Assembly: GCF_035582795.1 (NCBI RefSeq)
Contig: NC_134367.1
Location: 84,365,062-84,429,061, forward strand
Source of the DNA: Mycteria americana
Lineage: Eukaryota; Chordata; Aves; Ciconiiformes; Ciconiidae
Length of the DNA stretch: 64,000 bases
Direction of reading: 5' to 3'
Notes under the pieces: model-generated
Database searches by the model: none
The model's input: only the letters and a program-made list of their open reading frames with translations
Told to the model about the DNA's origin: nothing
Translations under genes and position numbers: made by a program
In this document: in pieces, positions 1-14,604 of the stretch
How positions within the stretch are numbered: position 1 is the first letter of the stretch
Layout: each line of letters starts with the position of its first letter

Positions 1-1979
1 AGAAGCCTTCAAACGCTGAGTATATGGCCGAGGGAAGCAGAAGCGGAGAAGGTGGGACAGGATGAGGCACCAAGGGAAGAAAGACTAGAGAGAGGGACTG
101 TGCCAAAAGGGGCCACAAAGGAGAACTAAGACGCATAGAGAAGGGGCATTGATTTGACCTTTTGTAACTGATAGGGAGAGAAAGACTTTCATCCTCTACA
201 ATTTACCGTTGCCAGTGACAGCTTCTGGAAGAAAAGTCCATAAATCATGTTGCTTTCCTTAGTGGGAAGATGCAGTTTTGAGGGAGGAATCTCGCCAAAC
301 CTATGTTCTAAGCCTGTGTGAGAGGGAGCGCTCTGGCAATGAAACACTGACATCAGGCAAGCAGCTGCCGCTACGCACTGAGCTCCCACCTGAATCGCTG
401 CTTTGAGACTGTGCCTGCCCTTAGGAACTGATGAAGAGGGGCCTCATTTTTAGAATTACCATGCATAACCTCTTAGTAAATGCGGTGTATTTGCTCCTGC
501 AAGCCATAAACAGAACCATAAATAAAAAGCTTTGCCTGCGTACGTGGGCCGTAACTAGTGAGCATCCACAGTTACCTGGGTCCTTCCCCGGTGACAGATA
601 GCAATGTCTATTTGAGTCTCCTTCACCCACGGCATTAGCCGCACTAGCTTGTTGTGCAAAAGCTGACACACATCATTTTGCTGTGCAGAGAAATCCTTTC
701 ATTTATACCCACTGTTTTCTGACGTAAGACTTGCAAAAGCACTTAACACTCAAACACACCACTTTTAAATAGCTAGGAACTGGGCTTCAAAGCTAGAGGT
801 TGTGTCTAGAGGATGTGGCACTTGGGCTACGAGAGGGATGGCGCTCACTTGCATAATGCAAATACTGCAATCCTTTCTGGCTCTCCCAGACCTACTAGAT
901 TGCCTAGAATATCTGAATTAGTTCAAGTGTCACCATGTCCCCAGCACATCAGTATAACTATATAATTATCGCATATTACAAGTTTGTTTAAGTGCTCTAA
1001 AAGGAGAAATCCTGCCTGTCTGAAGCTGACCATGCGATGAATGGATGGTCTGACATTTCAATTTCTCTTGATCCTCCACCTGTAAAAAGGGAGAGAAAGT
1101 GAAACTCCCCCAATATCAGACTGCTGTGACAGTAAATTTACACCTATTTATTATGTATTCAGACATTATAGTGTGAGTGTGCAGAAAAGTGCAGGAGAAG
1201 CGACAATTCTCCTGTCATGAAAGAACAGAAATACCATGTGGTTAGACAAGACCATGAAGGTGAGATAAAACACTGAATAGCTGTGTCAAGCGAGCTCCTA
1301 GTTTGTCCAGTGTACAAATGGGTCCTGCAGAGAAAAGCAAAACAAAAAGCAGAAAGGATCCTGTAATCCAATACATTGTTTGAACAAATGACCTCAGTTG
1401 CAGTGTCTCCTAGCATCCGAATAGTTCAACCAATCTTACGAGACCATTAACGTCATAGTGTATGTTTTATTATACTCATAATCCAAGAAAAGGGAAGGAG
1501 AAAAGAGATTTGTCACGGGCGTGTTCAGTAGAAATTCTCTACAAAGGTAAATGGCTGACATGCCAGGAGATGGCCTGTCTTAAATTTATGGCCCTTCCCC
1601 TAGGACTTTAGGACCAAATAGTGCCTGCACTGCCAATGCCGCGCAGTATGCTACATATTTGGCACGATGGTTAAAAGGAAGGCTGTAAATAAAAGTGATA
1701 CAGCTGAAGCAACAGCTAAACAGTATTTTGGAAACTGCTTTCAGTGTGGTAAAGCATATCATTTGAATGATGACAGGACCTGATCGACGGAAGGGGTAGA
1801 GGAAGAGGCAAGGGAGAGTCGGATGTAGGTCTGGTTTGTCTATTCATCGCTCGCCTCCTCTGTACAGTCAGCATCACACAAGGCAGACTCTCTCATACAA
1901 TGGGTCATCAGCCGCTGCCTACTGCCTGGGTAGAATTGGTAATGGATTGGGGTTCTTCCTCATGGTTTGATGACTGAAC

Positions 1980-2006
1980 AAAAAAAAAAAAAAAAAAAAG
2001 AAAAAA
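1980..2006 (+). repeat. poly-A tract
   Basis: A run of 20 A, then G, then six A. It could be a plain homopolymer or the remnant of a retroposed tail, but the sequence 5' of it shows no recognisable source gene. Confidence 0.9.
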
Positions 2007-4628
2007 GTACTTGAATCTGAAATCTACTTTCGTTCAGGTTTGTGGGTTCTTGACAAGACTGTTCAGTATGAAAAGTAATCCTGCTGTGAGGGGGAGCTCT
2101 TTAATCACCTTTTTCTTTATCGAGTATTATCACATATTAGGAGAGTTATAAATTTGATCTTTTAAAATTAATCGAAGGTTTTTCAAAACATACACATTAA
2201 AAAAGTAACCATTTCTGAAACAAAATCATGGTCTTAATCCCCCTTTTTTTTTTACTGTGTTCAAAACTAGCCACTTAATTTGACCAAAATTCATAGATGA
2301 AGTTCTCCTGGAGATTCTTTGAACACGGGGAGGGATATGGGAGATATCAGATAGCAGCTGCAGCCACCATTCCTATGGTATTAGCCCATCTGACACAAAA
2401 AATGAGTATGAGTGCTTCTTCCCTGGATACAGAGACTTGTTTTTCCATCTTTGCAACAGGAGCAAGGAAGCACATTCATCGGGCACAGCCATGGTCCTGA
2501 GGGAGGGTGGTGTCACCATTCTCAGTTCTTCTTCCAGCTTTCCACTGCACCAACGTTAGCAGATACCGCCCGTGGCTCACCTGATCACTTTGGGCACTTG
2601 GCTATTCCCTGCCCTTGTCCTCAAAAGGAGACACGTGCAGTGGGTGGAGGCTTGTTTCTGCACCTTACCTGAATGCTTTCATTCTCCAGCAGGTCCTCAG
2701 TACTAGTCTGGGACCAGTGCCTTCACACCTTGACTTTTCTCAATTAGTTGAGCATACAGGATGCCATAACTTGCTTCCCAGGCAGATGTTTTTACTTACT
2801 TTGGAAGGATGATTCTTGTCAAAATGATGGTTGTCTGCTCACTGATTGCCCTAAAAATCACTGGAAGATTATCCCCTGGCCAGCTCTGTCCTGATTTCAC
2901 CATCACGGGCCCCCTGTCCTTCTGCTGCTCAGGTCATGTATCTTAGTGCTCCTTTTCAATTTTAACAGGATTTTGCATTCAGTTTGACCTGCTAGCAGAT
3001 ATTTCCATCCTTTAGTCACAGCTAAGAGACTCTCCTTCTCAGGCTGAGGCTTTCTGGCACACACAAAAACCCACCATCACCACCGGTTGCTTATAGACAA
3101 GCTGAGCAGCCTTCTTCATTTTCTTTTTCCAGAAGAGCATGGCCCAAAGTCTGTGCAATATGGAAGTACTGTAAGACACTAGATTTGGTGGAGACCTATG
3201 GAAGTCATATATAATCTCTATTTGTTTTCTGCCTTACTTTATACTCACAGATGAGGTGCATTGACTTAATAAGCATGGAGAAATTCTCTTACAGGGAGAA
3301 AAAAAACCAGGAGGTGAAAACATACAGCCGATACAAAACCTGGAAATAAATAGTCAGAAACTGTGCTCATGCATATCTAGTGTATAAAAGTAGCATGTGA
3401 AAATAGGATTTATAAATCCCATTAGCTCTTGAAAGGAAGACCTTCTGGCATTGCAGTTTCCATTGCAAACTTCATTATATATGTATCACATATACAAGTT
3501 TTCAAGTGCCTCAAGTGAGAAAGTAGCCTGAGGTTCAAAAGCTGCAGACCACTTGTGGTTTTCAGAAGTTGAAATTAGCTGTTGAGTGCCTAATGAAGAT
3601 TTTTGAATAACAAACTCTGATAAACAAGTCGCTCTGTATAACAATATGTGGAAACTCTTTCATAAGTCTCCCTTCCACTGATCTAGAAAAAGAAATGCAG
3701 TAAAAATGGCATGCAGATAGTTTCCATAAAGTCATAACATGCTGGGATATCATCTGCAGTTTGACCTAAATCTGGATCTATTAATGTGTTGGAATTTCTT
3801 GTTTTTCTAAGATACACTCTCCAAGCTAAAAAGGAAAAAAAACGGGCCTCCAGTGAACCACTGGCTGGTGAAAGGCAGAAGGGACTGGCACTTTGCACAG
3901 GGTGTGATGTTATCTGCTGTCACTATTGACAAATTGAAAGGGAAGGCGTAGAGCACCCCTGGTGCAGTGATGGGACTTGCAAGGGTTCCCCAACCAGGGG
4001 AAGGACCTAGATAAGCAGCTCCTTCATATGCAGAAAGGATCTGCTTTGCAATGGGTAATTTAAGTCTAAAGACACATACCATAGGGCTATCCCTGCCAAT
4101 GGCAAAATATCTGTCAAGTCTCTAAATGTGATTTTTCCAAACAAGGTATTGCCACCAGCTCAGGATTAGTCTGTGTCTGCTAGATAGAATTATCTCTAAA
4201 AAATGTTTCTAGTTTAATGATTAATTCCTACAGCTACCTATGAGCAAGGCATGATCACAGTACAGCTTCATGGAGGAAAAGAATGTGGTTCTGGAACAAA
4301 TAAGAAAAGCTCAGGGGTAGTGCTCAAAAGGCAAACGGGCTTCAGGGAAACTGAGTGGGGGAGGATTATGTCACAAAATATCTATGTTGATAAAGATTTT
4401 AAAAATAATTCTTTTAGTATCTAAAAAGTGTAATTATTTCAGATTGATGTTGTGCCTACAAGTACATATTTAACATATGTTAATATACCAATTAACATAC
4501 CTATTAACGTGCATATTTTATATATGTGTAGGAATATATACGTTATCGCGTTTTTTTCACTTCCATTTTGAAGACATTTGCATAATGGAAGCATGAACAG
4601 AGGGAGTATTTAGTCAAGATATTAAACT

Positions 4629-4652
4629 GACAGGTCCAGGTATGGACCTGTC
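4629..4652. repeat. perfect inverted repeat (9-bp arms)
   Basis: The arms GACAGGTCC and GGACCTGTC flank a 6-nt loop (AGGTAT). The arms are GC-richer than the surrounding AT-rich sequence, so the stem would be comparatively stable. No function is assigned. Confidence 0.85.
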
Positions 4653-4679
4653 TCGTATTCCGTAGACAATATTTAATTT

Positions 4680-4710
4680 AAAAACAACAACAACAACAAC
4701 AAGAACAACA
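4680..4710 (+). repeat. (CAA)n microsatellite
   Basis: Tandem CAA units, with one AAG/GAA interruption near the 3' end. Confidence 0.9.
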
Positions 4711-7700
4711 GTCTATGGTCAATCAATATTAAAGACAAAGAGAGGGATTGAAATCTGATTAATTAATGGATTTGTATTTTGCCTCCTGAGCGAGAGGGAA
4801 TCACGCAGCACGCTGCGCTGATGTGCCCTGTCGCAGTATTCAGATACCTACCTGTGACAATAAAGAATCGGCCTGGCACTGTGTCAAAGGATGCACAAGC
4901 AGGGGAATATCACACGAGCAGAAAGAGTACGTTGTTTCTGTACAGGACAATAATACCACCGCTGCAGGAATATTACGACCTGTTCTAGGGCTAATACTCT
5001 TTCTTAGCATGCTTTGTGCAAAAGGATTCAAGAAAGATTTTAAAATGGGGGGAAAAGGATAGAAAGTTTAATCTATTTGCTTACTGCAGTTGAAGGTTAA
5101 GAGGTGACTTGATCGTGGTCCACGTGTATGTGAATAAGAGAGGGATTTGAATGTTTAGGGAGAAAAGCACAAAAAAAAAAAGAAATCTTCGGTGCTTTAA
5201 TGATAAGCTATCACATCTCTGGATTCCCTGATCAGTTTGAATTCAGAGAACTTCTGCAACTTAACCTATAATCTACTAATAGAGATGTGAAGCAATTCTG
5301 AAATCCTCTTCTTATCTCATGAATGTTCAAAGAAATATTAAGCTGTTAAACTAAAGGCATCATGAATTAGGTAAACAGAAGCATCTAACTATAAAAATGA
5401 TTTATCTGTCCAGTTTAGAGCAGAGTCTCCAAAGACCGTGCTTTAATTCTTGGTCTTGTTCAAACATCATAAATCAGGTTCAGTTCTGGCCAAAGCTAAG
5501 CTGTCATCCCCCTGGCTGAAGTGTTTCCCTGTACTCTTAAAAGCTCTGTTTCAGGGATTTATGAGACATATCTGAGGCAGGGGGAAATGCTGGTATAGAA
5601 AAGGTGCAAGTAAATTCGTAAGCTCCATCAAGAAGTAGGATTTTCAGAAATCTCTTTGCGTCACTAAGACCTCTTGTTTCAAGTCTGTTTTGGAGTTGTG
5701 TAGGAAAATGAACGACATACAGATGAAAATCTGAATTTTTTTACTGTCCTCTTCCATGGTGAACTATTGAGTCTTGCTCCCTGTAGAATCAATGTTTGCA
5801 GTTTGGAACAAAGAAAGAAGTCAGCGTAAAGTAAGAAAAGCATAATAATAGGAAAAACACTTTTTAAACACTCTGGTACTATTTTCTGTCTAATTCTTTA
5901 AATAAGCTCTTACAGGACTATGGAAGGAAGAAGTAGTGTTCAGAGCTACGCTCTGCTGTGCTGTGTGAAGAAGCATCCTGGTAAACGAAGGATTATTTCC
6001 CATGATGGTAGTGAAAAAATAGCAGATTGATCTGTGAGCAAACTGGATGACCAGTGATAGATTTGGCTGAGCCCTGGTTGTCCTGGCTGTGCAGGGGGAA
6101 CCACAACAACATGGGGAAAGCAAGGAAGGAAGGGGGAGGCATTGTAGGAAATACTCTTCTGGCAAATACTGAAACCATGACAGAGCAAGGCAGGTAACTC
6201 AGCAGTGCTCTGAAAGAAACGCAAAAGCCTGTGAGTTAAGGACGCCTCCAGTTTTTATTTACTGTAAACATATACTTGCCCAGGACTGGGCTCACTCTGC
6301 AGCGCGGGGCTGCAGAGACAGCTTGGAGGAGTGGGGGACAGCTGCGTCCTCGTAAAATATTATCACCAGAGCAGTAACTAGCAGGAATCTGCAAGTGGAA
6401 GACTTTTCTCAGGAAAAGGGGGAGAAACTTGAAAGCAGTAATTAACTTGAGAGGGAATGGTAATTAAAGATCGGTCCATGCGGCCAGGCCTGCAGGCTGG
6501 AGGCTGAAGAGAAGTCCCTAGAGACATGCTGGTAAATTCTGTAACATCTGGATGATGAAGTACTGCAAATGTGTTCCCCAACTGCTGTCTCATTTGTCTG
6601 GAAATGGGATTATTTATATATATTTAACTCTCCCTGACACCACCAGCTTCCTATAATTCACTCTCTTTTCAGCGATCTTGGTGCAAAAATTCAAGTAACT
6701 TTAAAGCCTATAGCAGTTAATACAGCTCTGCAAAATTGTCTCCAAAAGGTACCAGTATAGATCCTAAACATGACACATACTTCATCTTAGTCAGATGCAA
6801 GGAAAATAAATCCAAGCAACTCAAAAGATTGCTGTAGGTTGTTTTCATTAAAGGTAAAGTGTACATCTCTTCTGTGGCTGAGTCTAGCAGAAAGTTCTCT
6901 TTTCTGCCATATACAAACTACAGCCTCATTGAATATACATTTTAAGTCTTATTTTTAGGTGTTTTAGGCTCAATTTATCCTTTTAGCAGGTCTACAGCAG
7001 TCAGGGTGATTATTTGTGGCTAGGATCATTTCTCTACATACGGAAATGTTTTCTGAAAGAATAGAGCAGATTATCAGCCTTGTCTCCTGTCAAAGTGCTA
7101 GCTATTCGTTACATATTTTCAGTCTGATACATATGATCCGATGCTAATTAAGCCCCTGCTATCTGTGCTTCCATGAAAAGTGACTCCCTGATGTTTCTTG
7201 CTGTCTTTCATTTGCAATTATGTGAACTCAAAATGAATTGGCTTTTTCTCTTTCTTTCTTTTATATCATACAATTTATATTCTTAACTTGCACAATGGTT
7301 ATCTGCAGAATTGACATGATTGCTCTGAAAATTGCACCTAGCTCATGAAAGCTACAATTGATTTTAAAATAGTGACTATTCTCACTTCCTGGGATCTCGG
7401 AGCAGGCTTGAATACAGTAAACTCTGTCTAAATTTGCTGGGCATCACTGTAGAATTATTTCATTGATGGGAAGCTATGGTTTTCATTTGCAAATTTTAAT
7501 GGGTCTGTCACCTCCCATGATATCAGCTTGGATCTCCTATTGAAACTAATGAGAGTTGCTTTGAGAAAGTAATGGCTTCCTAAGAGTACCTGTGTGCAAA
7601 GACTTTCATGTAGCTTGTGAAGATGGCTCTGAGTTGTATTAACACCCACAGTGCCCAAATAAATACGGTTCCGATAGTGTGTTTCTGTACAAATTGGCTC

Positions 7701-10700
7701 TAACCCCCACCAGAGGCAGTCGTGGTTGCCTACCATACTTCAGATCTTCGGTCTCCTTCGTCCTATTCCCGCCTCTACCCTCAGCATCTATGAACAGCTG
7801 TGAGCGAGTAAAACGTATTCATCTAAGCCCACCTGCACATGTGTTTTGCAGAAGAGCTCAGGCCACACACATAGTAATTCAACATGGCTCTGTGATGATT
7901 TGTAGAAAAACCTTACCAGCTGAGTGAAATCCGCCCGCCAGGAAGCCCTGTGAAGTCTTCTCATTATGTTAGATCTTACACTTCGGGACCCCAAACTGGT
8001 GGCTAGGGAGTAACTAAAAACCTAGTGACTGGACTCATTACTCAGTCAACGCATCCACTGATACACTCCATCAAAACCTCCTGGTAAGCCGAGCTTGGCT
8101 GTATTTTTTCCCCTATCAATGCATGGCAAAGTGACATCTCTATACTTTAGCTTTGCCTCAGGCTTAGTGTGGCTCTGGTAAATGTTATGCTGCAGTTGTT
8201 GCCTGGGCTGCAAATACAGTGCTGTTCTGCTACAGCTGAGGTATTTCTCCTCTAGTGAGTTGCACTGATATTTTGATGCAGTGTTCAAACGTGCAGTGTT
8301 ATGCTGGTTGCTGTCTTCTTGCTGGTTGTATGTCTTCTGGGATGGTTATTTTTTTTGGCCAGCACCTTCATGAAGGTCAAAATTGTTTTTTTCATACTCC
8401 CCGCAGAGCTTGCCATGGTACTGTTGCAATAGCCATCTACATGAATGCTCTCTTTGTAGTGACTATAATCCTTTGCTTGCCAGCTCAGATTAGGTACAAA
8501 CTGTTAGCAGTGGGTATGTTGTGTTTGGTAGATCAAAGTCCAGGTGTGCTTGTAATGTAATGGATGTATCTGGAAAGATCTGTCCCCTTTAGTCATAATT
8601 ACAGCTGCACTGTGCAGTCTTGTACGTAAATTTGCTGCAGTAGGGTCCAAACATTATATTGATGGGACCATATGACAACAGGTGCCTCCTTCCCTGCAAT
8701 GCAGGTAACAGGGGAGGTCGCCTCAGACACATGGGGTGGTCCAGATAGGCAGGTGGTACCAGGACATCCAGAGAAGCAAAACTATCGTTGCAGTGAGAAC
8801 TTTTGCACTGGTGGGCACTATGGGACATGGTGACAGCATTTGGTTGAGGAAACCTGGCTTAATCTCTGCTTGCCTTTCAGAACCTTGACTAGGGAAAAAG
8901 ACCAATTTCAACGTGGAAGGACTCTTCTGACACCTGGGTGTAAAGAGCTTCTTCTTCTCAGGCTGTCTTATCTCCTGCTGCCAGATGTGGTGCTCTGAGC
9001 ACACCAGGCTCCCGTCTCTGCTCTGTGTGCCAGACAACACTGACCAGCATTTTCAGTCCCATTTGCTACTTCAAAAATGCCAAAGAGACAGCACTGGGCA
9101 TAGTCTTGAGTGGTTGGTAGGTTCAAGGGAAACACTAAAAATTTCTGTGGTTTATCATCTTAGGATCTACACAAGAAGGGAAAAATATTTTGGAATAAAA
9201 CTCACATTAGAGTATGCTTTGTACTACTGTATATGTTTTAAGAGTCTGAAAGAGCTTTGCTGTTGCTTTTTGTCTGGTTATACTGCAGCTCTTTTAGGAT
9301 TATCAAACACACACTGAACAAACAACTAAGGTACTGCATGAGCTTGAAGAAGTAACAACTTACATAGCACATGAGTTACTGGGAGCATTAATTCTTGGCA
9401 ACACACTGGACCTGGTCGCCTGGTCAATCTGTACCTTCCAAAACAAAAGCTTATTGAAAGTTAGCCAAACGTCTATAAAGATTTCTATTAGTATTATACG
9501 TATAATATTCTGCAAGGATTCTTGTTATTGTAGCTATAAGATAAATAATACTAAAAAATTTATATCAAATGAAAGTGCAATTGAGAATAACTTTAAAATC
9601 ATAATTTAATTTCTAGCTTGTTTTGAACGTACTGAAGTTAAAGCAATGATGTAGATTAGATTTCTGCTCTTCCCAGGAATGAATATTACTGATACATCTT
9701 TCAGAAGTCGTAGGCTGCAATGTATGTGGGTTTTAAAGCTCTGTCTCTTTGCTAGTGCACTCTTCAACAGCATAGACTTTGGACAGCCAACTTAGTTTCA
9801 ACAGCAGTGAATTAGTAAAGTTAGTCTGGCCTGAAACTGTTTGGTGATTTGAAACAGACAGGATTGTCCTGCTACAACAAAAATACTTTATTTGATAAAT
9901 TTATTGTGATTATTACAAAAAGAATATTGCCAGTATTGTCATCTTGGACTCTTAATATTTGTTTGTTGCTTGTATTTAACAGTTCATTTTTTTATTTATA
10001 TGAATTCTGTTCTCTGAATTAAAGCAGAATGACAATGTTCACATGAAGTACTTGGGTCCAAAGAAATACGTAAGGAACTGTGAGCTCTAATCTGTCTGCT
10101 TAACCAGGTTTTTAGTCAGCTTTCATATCTTCCTCTGTTCTCTTGTCCTTACAATAAGATCATTACCTCCAATTTGCTTAAAAGACTCACTGGTCTTGGG
10201 AACGTGAAGGACTGCACTAAGAAAGCTGGAGAATGCACAGTCTCAAAAAGTCTTATGAGAAAGCGGTACTAGGAGAAGCTACGTATCAAGTCATAATCTT
10301 TTCTTTCTGATTCAGGTTAAGGCTAATCAAGAAGACTTAAGTGTGATTGTCTTCATCCTGATACCAGTTTGACTTAGAGTTTATACAAGCCCGCCCTACC
10401 CACCCTCTGTAATACCAGTTAAAGGCCACTGAAGGCAGTGGAGGCTGGAGCAGAGCTTGTATGGATCAGGGGATCATGGAAGAAAAAGTAGTGTCTGGCA
10501 TGAGTTTGCCAGGTGAACAGTACAGATCTTGTAGCTTGAAAATCTTGCACATAAAGACTAAATTAAGGCATCCATAGGCAACATGACAGTATTACAGTTT
10601 CACAGCCTGTCACAAGGCCGAGGCTTCCTGTATGTTGGTGTTTGGCTTGCAAAAGTAACGCTATTTGAATGCATTTCTCTAGCAGCACAGAGGCTACTGA

Positions 10701-11989
10701 TGCTGGAAAACAGCTGAAAAAAAATGAACTACGGGCCACCCTTAAGGGTAGTTTCCATTCTGCTGCTGGTCCCAGGCTAGATTAGAAAGACGTTAAGTGT
10801 TGTTTGGGCAAAACGAAATAGCTGGCAGCTACAGCAGCTCCTCCATACCGCTCACATCGGTGCCTTCAAAGTGGAAATGTATATTTTTGTGGCATTGAGA
10901 GCTCTAATCCATAAGCTCTGTGGTCTTCCTGTTCATAATATTAGCCTGATGAAACATGCAGAAGGGCAATCCTGAATATAGAGGGACTTGTGCACATTAC
11001 TACCCACGTTTTTTTCTGGTTTTAAGGAGTGCCTAGGTCAGTAGGACTAGCCTGGCTTTCTGAGAGCACTCGGCGCCGTGGGTGCTAACCCCATTTGCAG
11101 CTCAGCACTTGGGCAAATCAACCCCTGGATCACATCAGGCGCAGCTTATTAGCGTCTGCAAAGAGCTCCACTGGATGACTTGTGGCACTTCACAGAGATG
11201 TCTGTGGCTGAGGCAGCGACAGAAAAATTGTATCCTGGGCAGCATTAATCTGCCTTAACCATGAGCTCATCCTTTCTGACTCATCCACTGTGTGCCTTCC
11301 AGTTCCTACAACCAGCACCGGAGTTGTTTTTAGTCCTTTTCCTTGCACAGCCTTGATTCACTCCGTGAGCAGCTCCGTCCTGTGATCTGAAGGTGGAAGG
11401 GCCTGTGCAGAGCGCTGCCGATGAACACATGCCATGGCCCACAATAAAGCGCGTATATAAGCACACCACGGTAAGGCTGCAAGGGCAACGTTAATTCTCC
11501 CACCTCTTAATTTCCAAACACGTTCTTTTGCAACCCTCTATTCTTACACACTCTCTGGTGTGTAATAATTTTAAGCGCAATGTCTCACCTTCCCATACTG
11601 AACACTCACTGCCAAATAAGTAGTCCAAAAATGAATTAATTTGTGCTTAATCAAAAAATGAAACCTGCACTGTCTCGGATACGCAAGTCAACTGCTTCAT
11701 CTATTCTATTTCTTGCTTGGAGGATTTACTGTGTCTCCAAATTCCTGCTGCTGCTTCAGAGAGTACCATGAAGAAAGGCAATAAAATGCATCCAGGTATA
11801 ATATTCTGTGCTATAGGCAGATGATTACAATTATACTTTTAAATATCTTTCTGTCTCTATACAGAACACATTACACTCAAAATTAAGTATTATTTTTATA
11901 TGATGAAAATCAATGAAAACATGTGATGCAAGTATGGGCTTATACAGGCATGAAATGAGTCACACAAGACTCCTTTTGATAATGACATC

Positions 11990-12003
11990 TTTTTTTTTTT
12001 TTT
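11990..12003 (+). repeat. poly-T tract
   Basis: Uninterrupted run of 14 T in AT-rich non-coding DNA. Confidence 0.9.
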
Positions 12004-13213
12004 ATTCAGTCTGTCACAGCTCTTTAACTTCATCCTCCCTCAGATAATGCTATTTGAATAAAGGGTTGTTTTCATGAAAAGTCTTGTGACAAGGAAGAGT
12101 TATATTAAAATGACACAGCTAACAGAAAGGCAGCATAGCCTTCATTTTGCATGTGATGTTGGCAGTTCGAAACCCTTGAGCTGGTCATATACTTTGGAAC
12201 TGTTTTGCTTCATGGCTTAAAAATCCCAGCATTTTGCTTTCTAATACCTTAAAATAGACAGGATAGCTTAGCTTACTGCTCCCTCAGAGGCTAGTGAGAA
12301 TTCAGCGAGATCGAGCCAGACTCAAAGCCAGATCCCAACAGATTTCAGGAGAAAGTGGGTTGTTGGGTTGTTCACAATTTGGAGAGCAGCTGGGATGCCT
12401 TTCCAAGGCATTTGCTTGACCCAACACTCGGCTAGGATAGTCTTGAGAGAAAAAACATAACTTTTCACAAAGTTGCAAGTGCACCTGTAGAAGAGAAGTG
12501 CTGAAAAGCAGGACTCTCCTGGCTGAAGTAGCCGACATTTGGTCTAAGCAGAAGTGGGGACATAGCATAAAAAGATTCTTACTGACCCCATCAATTCTGA
12601 TTGAACCCATAGAAATGCGTAGAGAAATTTTAACAGGTATTATTAGCACTTTGTCTTGGTTTGCACACCTAATCACAACCCATCCATTTGGAGAGCACTG
12701 GTTTTATTTCAGGCAGTAGGGAGAACTTGACAGATAAGACAGAGAACATGTATATTGAACAGCAAATGCTTAACTACTCTTATGAACACTAGCAAACCCA
12801 AGTAACAGTCTTCAAATAAAAACAGACTATTTTCTCAGGCAGAATTTTGATCTCTGCCTATTTCCCAGGATTTCACTGACACTTAAACTTTCTGTCCACA
12901 TCAGTATGAATACTGTATTATGCACAGTCATTGCGAAGTTATCCCTCCACTTCTCCAACTTACTTTTATTATCCAAAGTAAAATACAGCTATAGTGATGT
13001 TTCTTACGTATAGAAAAATAACACACACCTTCTATAGTGCCTTTCTTTCAGGATAAGAGAAAATTTCACCTGTATTCCAATTCAGTGGAAGTGCTCAGAA
13101 GAAATGTAATTCTTCAGCCTATTTTATGGACACAAAAGACACTGAAATAGGCAAATCCAAAGCCTTGGGCCATACTGCTCAAACTCTACGAAGAAAGAGA
13201 TGGACACTGTAGG

Positions 13214-13265
13214 CTTCAGTCTTCATACCAGTTTTCAACTGGTCTTCAGTCTTCATAACAGTTTT
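13214..13265 (+). repeat. short tandem duplication with internal hairpin
   Basis: CTTCAGTCTTCATA followed by C or A and then CAGTTTT occurs twice with a 30-bp period. Between the copies lies a perfect inverted repeat (ACCAGTT, 3-nt loop, AACTGGT, at 13,227-13,243). Confidence 0.75.
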
Positions 13266-14604
13266 GGTTGTTTTGTACCTGGCTTCAAATACCAAAAGTG
13301 TGGATCCGAAAGGAAGAAAATAGTTTATTAGACTGAAATCTTGCACATTGCCAGCTTAGAAACAAGTAGTACATAGATGACTGGGCACATTTGGAAGTAA
13401 TAATCGAAATCATGGCAGAAATTCTGTTTTCTATGAGGTGATGTAAGTGTGATTGGCAGTCTCTGAATGTTATCCTGAAAACTCGGCAAAGAAAAATACT
13501 TAAACCCAGGACAAATTTAGTACAAACAAGTAATTCCAAGTTCTCTTACGCAGAGCTATTCCCAAGTTTGTATGGCTGCAAAATCAGCCATGCAAAGATA
13601 TTTGGCTCCATGTGTATGAGCCATGACATTGACAACTGTCATATCCACAGGTGCTCCCATGCGGAGAACTACCTTTTTCACTTTCCCAGCTTACTAGTTT
13701 CTTAACACTCATTGCGACAGTTTTTGCTTGCCCAGATTGACACTATTGTCAGAGCATAAGTGAAAGTATTTACGGAGTGTAAAATGCAGAAGATCATAGA
13801 GTATATTGCACTTGTAGTGGCTCCTTTCACATGGTTCAGGATCTCTCTGTGTTCAGGCATTATTGCTTGCTATTTGTGTTCAGAAACTGCACCTTTCTCA
13901 CTGCTTTGTGTTTCTTTGCAAGTTTAATACACTTGATTAGTAATAATGAAAAGGGGGCGTGTGTTATTATTCCGTTAGGTCATTTAGTAATGCTTATCCT
14001 AGGTTTTATGCAACAGTTTGACCCTATTTTTTTTAAGCTGGTAAAATGTGTATGTTTATCTGTGTATGTATCTGTTTAGGTGTATCAACCAACAGCTATG
14101 TGATACTGAAAACTGGAGACGGAGAAGAGCTCAGTAGTGTTTTCGGGGCATCTAGGATATCAGAGGATTCTGCATCTTACTGGCAGACCTCCTAAACTCA
14201 CCCGGTGAGCCACCTCAGCCTTTCCTCTATCTGTTTCAGATCCCTGCAGGAGCAGACGATGGCACGACCGCCCCAGGGCCACCTGGAGCGTGGGCATGAG
14301 GTCCCACAGCAGCGCACAGCACATCTGGCAGAGCTCTGCTGCTCGCCTTGCAGCACGCTGGGTGTTACCTCCTCCCAGGTAATGAGAAGAATTGTGTTTT
14401 CCCTGGTGACTTCTGCACATCCTCTGTAATGTCTTTATGTGTCTCTCCTTGCCTCCCGCTAGCTGACAAGCTTCTGTCCCCCGTGGCCAGCATTGCACAA
14501 AATGAGCAGGTGTAACAAGAAGTCTTGGCCTGGTCTTACAGCTTTGAGATGCGTGGGAGCACTGCTGCAGAAAGCAGCAGGCAAGGCAGAAAATAAAACC
14601 CTCC

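Larger units (their letters stand above)
1..14604. other. gene-poor AT-rich non-coding DNA
   Basis: I see no exon, RNA gene or recognisable transposon in this stretch. Open reading frames are short (up to about 124 codons, at 12,302-12,676 on the minus strand), lie on both strands, overlap each other and resemble no family I know. It contains simple repeats and several short perfect inverted repeats, which are listed separately. It is either intergenic or deep intronic DNA; the sequence alone does not tell which. Confidence 0.7.

Noticed and set aside
1980..2006. Poly-A tract as the tail of a processed pseudogene
   Set aside because: The 500 bases upstream give no recognisable coding or transcript sequence and no target-site duplication was apparent.
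12302..12676. 124-codon minus-strand frame
   Set aside because: No homologous motif recognised; overlaps an opposite-strand frame and lies in ordinary AT-rich DNA.
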